Origin: an uncultured Prevotellaceae bacterium | Lineage (GTDB): Bacteria; Bacteroidota; Bacteroidia; Bacteroidales; Bacteroidaceae | Direction of reading: 5' to 3' | Assembly (NCBI GenBank): GCA_900315075.1 | Contig: OMXV01000016.1 | Coordinates: 19,651-83,650 of the forward strand | DNA: 64,000 nucleotides | Shown here: piece by piece, positions 60,886 through 64,000 of the stretch | Numbering within the stretch: position 1 is the stretch's first letter | Layout: every line of letters starts with the position of its first letter | The notes under the pieces: model-generated | What the model was told of the DNA's origin: nothing | The model's input: the letters and a program-made list of their open reading frames with translations, nothing else | The model's database searches: none | Made by a program: the position numbers and the translations under genes

Positions 60886-62940
60886 TCATTGTAAACTTCC
60901 AACTTTCTGGCCCAGCACGTTATAGGATGCACCTTGTTTTTCGATATATATACAGCCGTGTCTCAGGTATTTCTTGGGTGTCACGGTCTTTTTGTCGATG
61001 ATAGGGATGTCGGAGGCGGAGTCCTGATAGCCCGGACGTTCGTAAGGACCCAAATCACGCTGCAGGCCGGTGATGGTACGACGGAGGAAAGGGAAGTCGG
61101 TGAGTAGGCTTTCGGGAATGTCATAGTCGGCATTGCCCGCATCAACCATCTTGCTGTCACTGACAAGGCGGGCGAAACGCCGCGGCAACGAACCGTCGAT
61201 AGCCCTGGGCATGAGGGCATCCTCCTCGTCGAGCGAAATGAAGTCATCGCGCCCGATGCCCGTGACAAGATGATGGATCCACCCGTTTTTCGACATGGGT
61301 GTGGAGATGGCGTTGAAGTCATCGCTGCCGACACAAATTTCCTGTTTTCCCAAACAAATATTGTTGTAGAACTTGGTATTGGCATCCGAGCCGCCCGACT
61401 CGAACATATAGTCGTAACTATTGTTGAAAGCCAGACACCCGATGAGAACATGGCCTCCCTTGTGGTTGTTGCAGTCGAAGCCTTTCACACTGCTTCCGGC
61501 ATTGCAGTTGAAAGCCACGCAGTTGTAGGCATAATGGATACCTTTCGACGAGCCACCTGTGCCGTTGCCACCAAGTTTGATGCCGTTGCCGTTACCGGAG
61601 AACGACATCGACCCACTCTTATGTATGTAGTCTTTCACCCACAGATGGTCCTCAGCCTTGCCGGAGTCCCATGCCCAACATTCAGCGAGTATGACGTCAA
61701 AGTCAGTTTCGAAAAGGTCCCAGGCATCATCGCTGTTGTGCCATGCCCTGCATCTGATAAACCTGTTTCCCTTGCCGTTGTGCATCTTACATGCGAATCC
61801 ATCGGCATCCGAACCATAGTTGGAATCGTAGTCGCAGTTGTGGTGGGAATCACAATCGATAATATCATTGTATGCGCAGTAGGTGCCGTCGTTGGCGCTG
61901 AGATTGGGGAAGGTGTCGCTGAACTTGTGTCCGAAGCCCAACTGAAGGCCAGTGTCGAGATTGTAGGAGAACTCGCACCGTTCTATCCGGTTGTGCGACC
62001 CCTCGAGTTTGATGCCATTATCGGCAGCATGGGTGACATGCAAGCCGAAGAGCCACCAATAGTTGCCCGTGATGAGGATGCCGCGGTCGCCAATGCTCTG
62101 CTCTGTCAATTGCTGGACGAAGTCGAGTACTGGTTTTTCGTCTTCATAACTTCTTATCACAATAGGTTTATCGGAAGTTCCCGAAGTGGTGATACGCACG
62201 GTATATTTCTTGCCGTCCTTCTTCATTGTCGGTTTGTAGATGCCGCCGCGGCAAACGATATGGTCGCCAGCAACCGCCCGGTCGACGGCATATTGGAGGT
62301 TGAACCAAGGATTCTCCTTGGAACCGTCGCCTGTCTCGTCATTGCCGTCAGGAGCAATGTAATAAGTGTGAAGCGCCTCTGGAAACGGTTGTGTCGGCAC
62401 CGGAACGCCTTCTGTGATGTAGGTAGGGTCGTCAGGGTCAGTGGGAGTGCTGCCACCAGGGGCGTTGATGGTGATTTCAATGTCATCAAGATAGATGGTG
62501 CCATTTTGGCAAGTGAAACGGATAAGCACCGAGGTGTCTTCTTCGGTAGAATTGACCTTGAACGAACTGCTACCATAGGGTGTCGACGACGACACGGTAG
62601 AAATGCCAAGTTCGGTCCATGTGGCACCACCATCGAGGGATTTCTCCACCACCAACTTCTTGCCGTTACCCGAAGCACGATGAATAAATGTGATGCGCTG
62701 CGGCTGCGAGAGTGCAGGTGTCACAAGATAGGCATTGGTGCTCATTGCCGCCCTCTGGCTTCCGTTGTCCTTCTTCACACAGACGCCCTTGAGTGTCCAC
62801 AGTCCCGAAGCAAGCGTCGCCTGGGTTTCAGAGGAGGATGCCGAGGTTGGCAAACCACTTTCAAAATTCTCGATGAAGGACTCTGCGCGGATTACAGCAC
62901 AACAGAGCAGCAACAGCATGAATGATAGTATTTTTTTCAT
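60886..62940 (-). CDS. Secreted PL9-family pectate lyase with N-terminal carbohydrate-binding-like domain
   Basis: 684 residues, signal peptide MKKILSFMLLLLCCAVIRA. Residues 20-155 form a beta-sandwich (FIENFESGLPTSASSSETQ, then VLIRFTCQNGTIYLDDIEIT), followed by a Thr/Pro/Asp linker. The catalytic part (from about 190) is a right-handed parallel beta-helix with the PL9 signature DADGFACKMHNGKGNRFIRC and AWHNSDDAWDLFE, which supplies Ca2+-binding aspartates. It cuts polygalacturonate by beta-elimination. It ends with a T9SS-like tail start (YNVLGQKVGSLQ), shorter than those of the BspA proteins. Together with the GH43 genes at the other end it indicates growth on plant pectin and arabinan. 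Confidence 0.88.
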   Translation of the reverse strand: MKKILSFMLLLLCCAVIRAESFIENFESGLPTSASSSETQATLASGLWTLKGVCVKKDNGSQRAAMSTNAYLVTPALSQPQRITFIHRASGNGKKLVVEKSLDGGATWTELGISTVSSSTPYGSSSFKVNSTEEDTSVLIRFTCQNGTIYLDDIEITINAPGGSTPTDPDDPTYITEGVPVPTQPFPEALHTYYIAPDGNDETGDGSKENPWFNLQYAVDRAVAGDHIVCRGGIYKPTMKKDGKKYTVRITTSGTSDKPIVIRSYEDEKPVLDFVQQLTEQSIGDRGILITGNYWWLFGLHVTHAADNGIKLEGSHNRIERCEFSYNLDTGLQLGFGHKFSDTFPNLSANDGTYCAYNDIIDCDSHHNCDYDSNYGSDADGFACKMHNGKGNRFIRCRAWHNSDDAWDLFETDFDVILAECWAWDSGKAEDHLWVKDYIHKSGSMSFSGNGNGIKLGGNGTGGSSKGIHYAYNCVAFNCNAGSSVKGFDCNNHKGGHVLIGCLAFNNSYDYMFESGGSDANTKFYNNICLGKQEICVGSDDFNAISTPMSKNGWIHHLVTGIGRDDFISLDEEDALMPRAIDGSLPRRFARLVSDSKMVDAGNADYDIPESLLTDFPFLRRTITGLQRDLGPYERPGYQDSASDIPIIDKKTVTPKKYLRHGCIYIEKQGASYNVLGQKVGSLQ

Positions 62941-63066
62941 ATTTTAGTCAGTTCATCTTCGGTCTTTTCTCGGTCAATATCTGTGCAAAGACCTCGGCAC
63001 AATGGCGGATATCATTATACTCATTGAGCCGGCGGTTAATATCTTCTGGCCCTAAAGACTGTGATA

Positions 63067-63927
63067 TTACCAAATAATCACCTTTTTGCCATTTACGACA
63101 TAGACACCGGCAGGCAATTGATTTTTCTGACTCGTGTTCCCTACTTTCACGCCAGTAAGACTGAAGATGTCGGTTGGTATGGAGGAATCTTCGATGATTA
63201 GCTCAATGCCGTCAGTGATGTCAGGCCCTTGAATTGACAAGGATGTCACCGATGAATTGGCTTTATCGATATAGACTCGGAAAGGAATGACAACAATAGC
63301 ATCGGCAGTATAGGCGAAGGTGTTAGAGAAATTACTTGCAAAATAGATATTCCACATCTGCGTGGCACGATTAGTCCATAATAACTTGTCATTTCCTATC
63401 ATGCTGTGCATTGGCGTGCTTGAAGTCGGTTTCAACGTTGTGGCACCACCAGAGAAGACGACCTGCTTGCCAGCCAAGGAACCGTCGTTTGCAATCAAAT
63501 ACGGAACGTTAGCCTTAATGGATGAGGCATAGCCAAGCCTGACATTATCGTCGCCGACGCTCAAGATTTTCTCCAGCCAGAAAGCCTTATTCGTATCTGT
63601 AGCTGAGTGGAACCAGTCGATGGCGGTATCATCTACTTTGACTGTATTCACATCAAATGGGATGACCATAGACGACCATTTGGCAGCGTCGGACTCAGTG
63701 AATGTTCGTACATATTTCACCGAAGAGGTTACCTCTATCTCCTCTGGGATATAATAGTCGTAGCCGTCGGTGAAAGTGAAAGAACCACTCTTGTTCTTAT
63801 AGTTCACATTGTTGTGGCCTGAGAGCGACTTAGGCACACTATTTTCCAACATATAAATGGTGTTGGGATTGCTATTGGGCTTAACACTTTTGGTGAACGC
63901 CTTTCTGCATTTTATGTTACCAACCAA
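63067..63927 (-). CDS. C-terminal part of a surface protein with T9SS-type tail (start uncertain, probably truncated)
   Basis: 286 codons from a TTG at 63927; no ATG lies near, and the first internal ATG is at 63852. The frame is closed upstream by TGA at 63934-63936, yet the codons beyond it (IGDDFNRKKILYNVKVVLKR) also read like protein. The content (NPNTIYMLENSVPKSLSG, then TFTDGYDYYIPEEIEVTSSV, WSSMVIPFDV, and the final LPAGVYVVNGKKVIIW) is typical of the C-terminal domain of Prevotella surface proteins. The most likely reading is the tail of a longer gene broken by a nonsense or frameshift change; a short protein with its own start is the alternative. Confidence 0.6.
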   Translation of the reverse strand: MVGNIKCRKAFTKSVKPNSNPNTIYMLENSVPKSLSGHNNVNYKNKSGSFTFTDGYDYYIPEEIEVTSSVKYVRTFTESDAAKWSSMVIPFDVNTVKVDDTAIDWFHSATDTNKAFWLEKILSVGDDNVRLGYASSIKANVPYLIANDGSLAGKQVVFSGGATTLKPTSSTPMHSMIGNDKLLWTNRATQMWNIYFASNFSNTFAYTADAIVVIPFRVYIDKANSSVTSLSIQGPDITDGIELIIEDSSIPTDIFSLTGVKVGNTSQKNQLPAGVYVVNGKKVIIW

Positions 63928-64000
63928 GGAAAATCATCTTTTTAACACAACTTTAACGTTGTAAAGTATTTTCTTCCGGTTGAAATCATCTCCTATCCTG

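Noticed and set aside
61270-62925. Long open frame (551 codons) on the plus strand inside the pectate lyase gene
   Set aside because: It is fully antisense to a well-supported PL9 gene with signal peptide and family motifs. Its translation (rich in Val/Ala/Glu without motifs) looks like the mirror of a codon-biased gene.
62943-63100. Short open frame after the surface-protein tail (QKGDYLVISQSLGPEDINRR and on to KRPKMN)
   Set aside because: It has reasonable composition but no ATG, overlaps the end of the upstream gene in another frame and is too short to support; it could be a remnant.

Overview
The window looks like a chromosomal segment of a Bacteroidota bacterium, most like Prevotella and relatives (Prevotellaceae). 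The reasons are the TAnnTTTG-type promoter boxes, BspA-like surface proteins, C-terminal tails of the T9SS sorting type (ending in motifs like GIYIVNGKKVVV), BACON-domain lipoproteins, GH43/PL9 polysaccharide-degrading enzymes and a T6SS of the Bacteroidota subtype (T6SSiii). No rRNA, tRNA, CRISPR array or insertion sequence was seen.

Layout. 1-4911: two divergent GH43 glycosidase genes, the first a tandem two-domain enzyme running off the left edge. 5081-6139: a 50-residue protein and an SGNH esterase. 6250-26159: a minus-strand block of envelope and signalling genes: a PP2C phosphatase, two paralogous transmembrane Ser/Thr kinases (one with C-terminal MORN repeats), BspA-like surface proteins, a Sel1-repeat protein, a BACON lipoprotein, a beta-barrel candidate and an NTF2-like protein. 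26335-56326: the T6SS itself, read right to left from a recognisable promoter at about 56367-56397: tssH, tssB, tssC, two hcp genes, vgrG, small orphan genes, a PAAR-like toxin scaffold, a Tle1-type lipase, a DUF2931 protein, then the ubiquitin-like block, then tssG, tssK, tssE, tssF, a peptidoglycan-binding protein and a GH73/LysM hydrolase. 56521-57195: a NusG/UpxY-like antiterminator just upstream. 57968-63927: dnaB, an epsilon/zeta-like toxin-antitoxin pair, a PL9 pectate lyase and the C-terminal part of a surface protein.

The main discovery candidate is a complete ubiquitin-like conjugation pathway inside the T6SS operon: a beta-grasp protein ending in glycine (43452-43778), an E2 with HPN motif and catalytic Cys (42752-43429), an E1 (33557-34753), a membrane JAMM peptidase with intact metal-binding motif (37947-40142), and a membrane protein joining a periplasmic vWA-like domain, a cytosolic RING-H2-like cluster, several membrane helices and a C-terminal FHA-like domain (35566-37968). 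The same run of genes carries kinases and a PP2C phosphatase, which could feed the FHA domain. tssJ, tssL and tssM are absent, and I could not recognise tssN-tssR. The vWA-RING-FHA protein, the JAMM protein and their neighbours therefore may form or control the trans-envelope part of this secretion machine. That role is inference; the domain assignments rest on motifs visible in the sequence.
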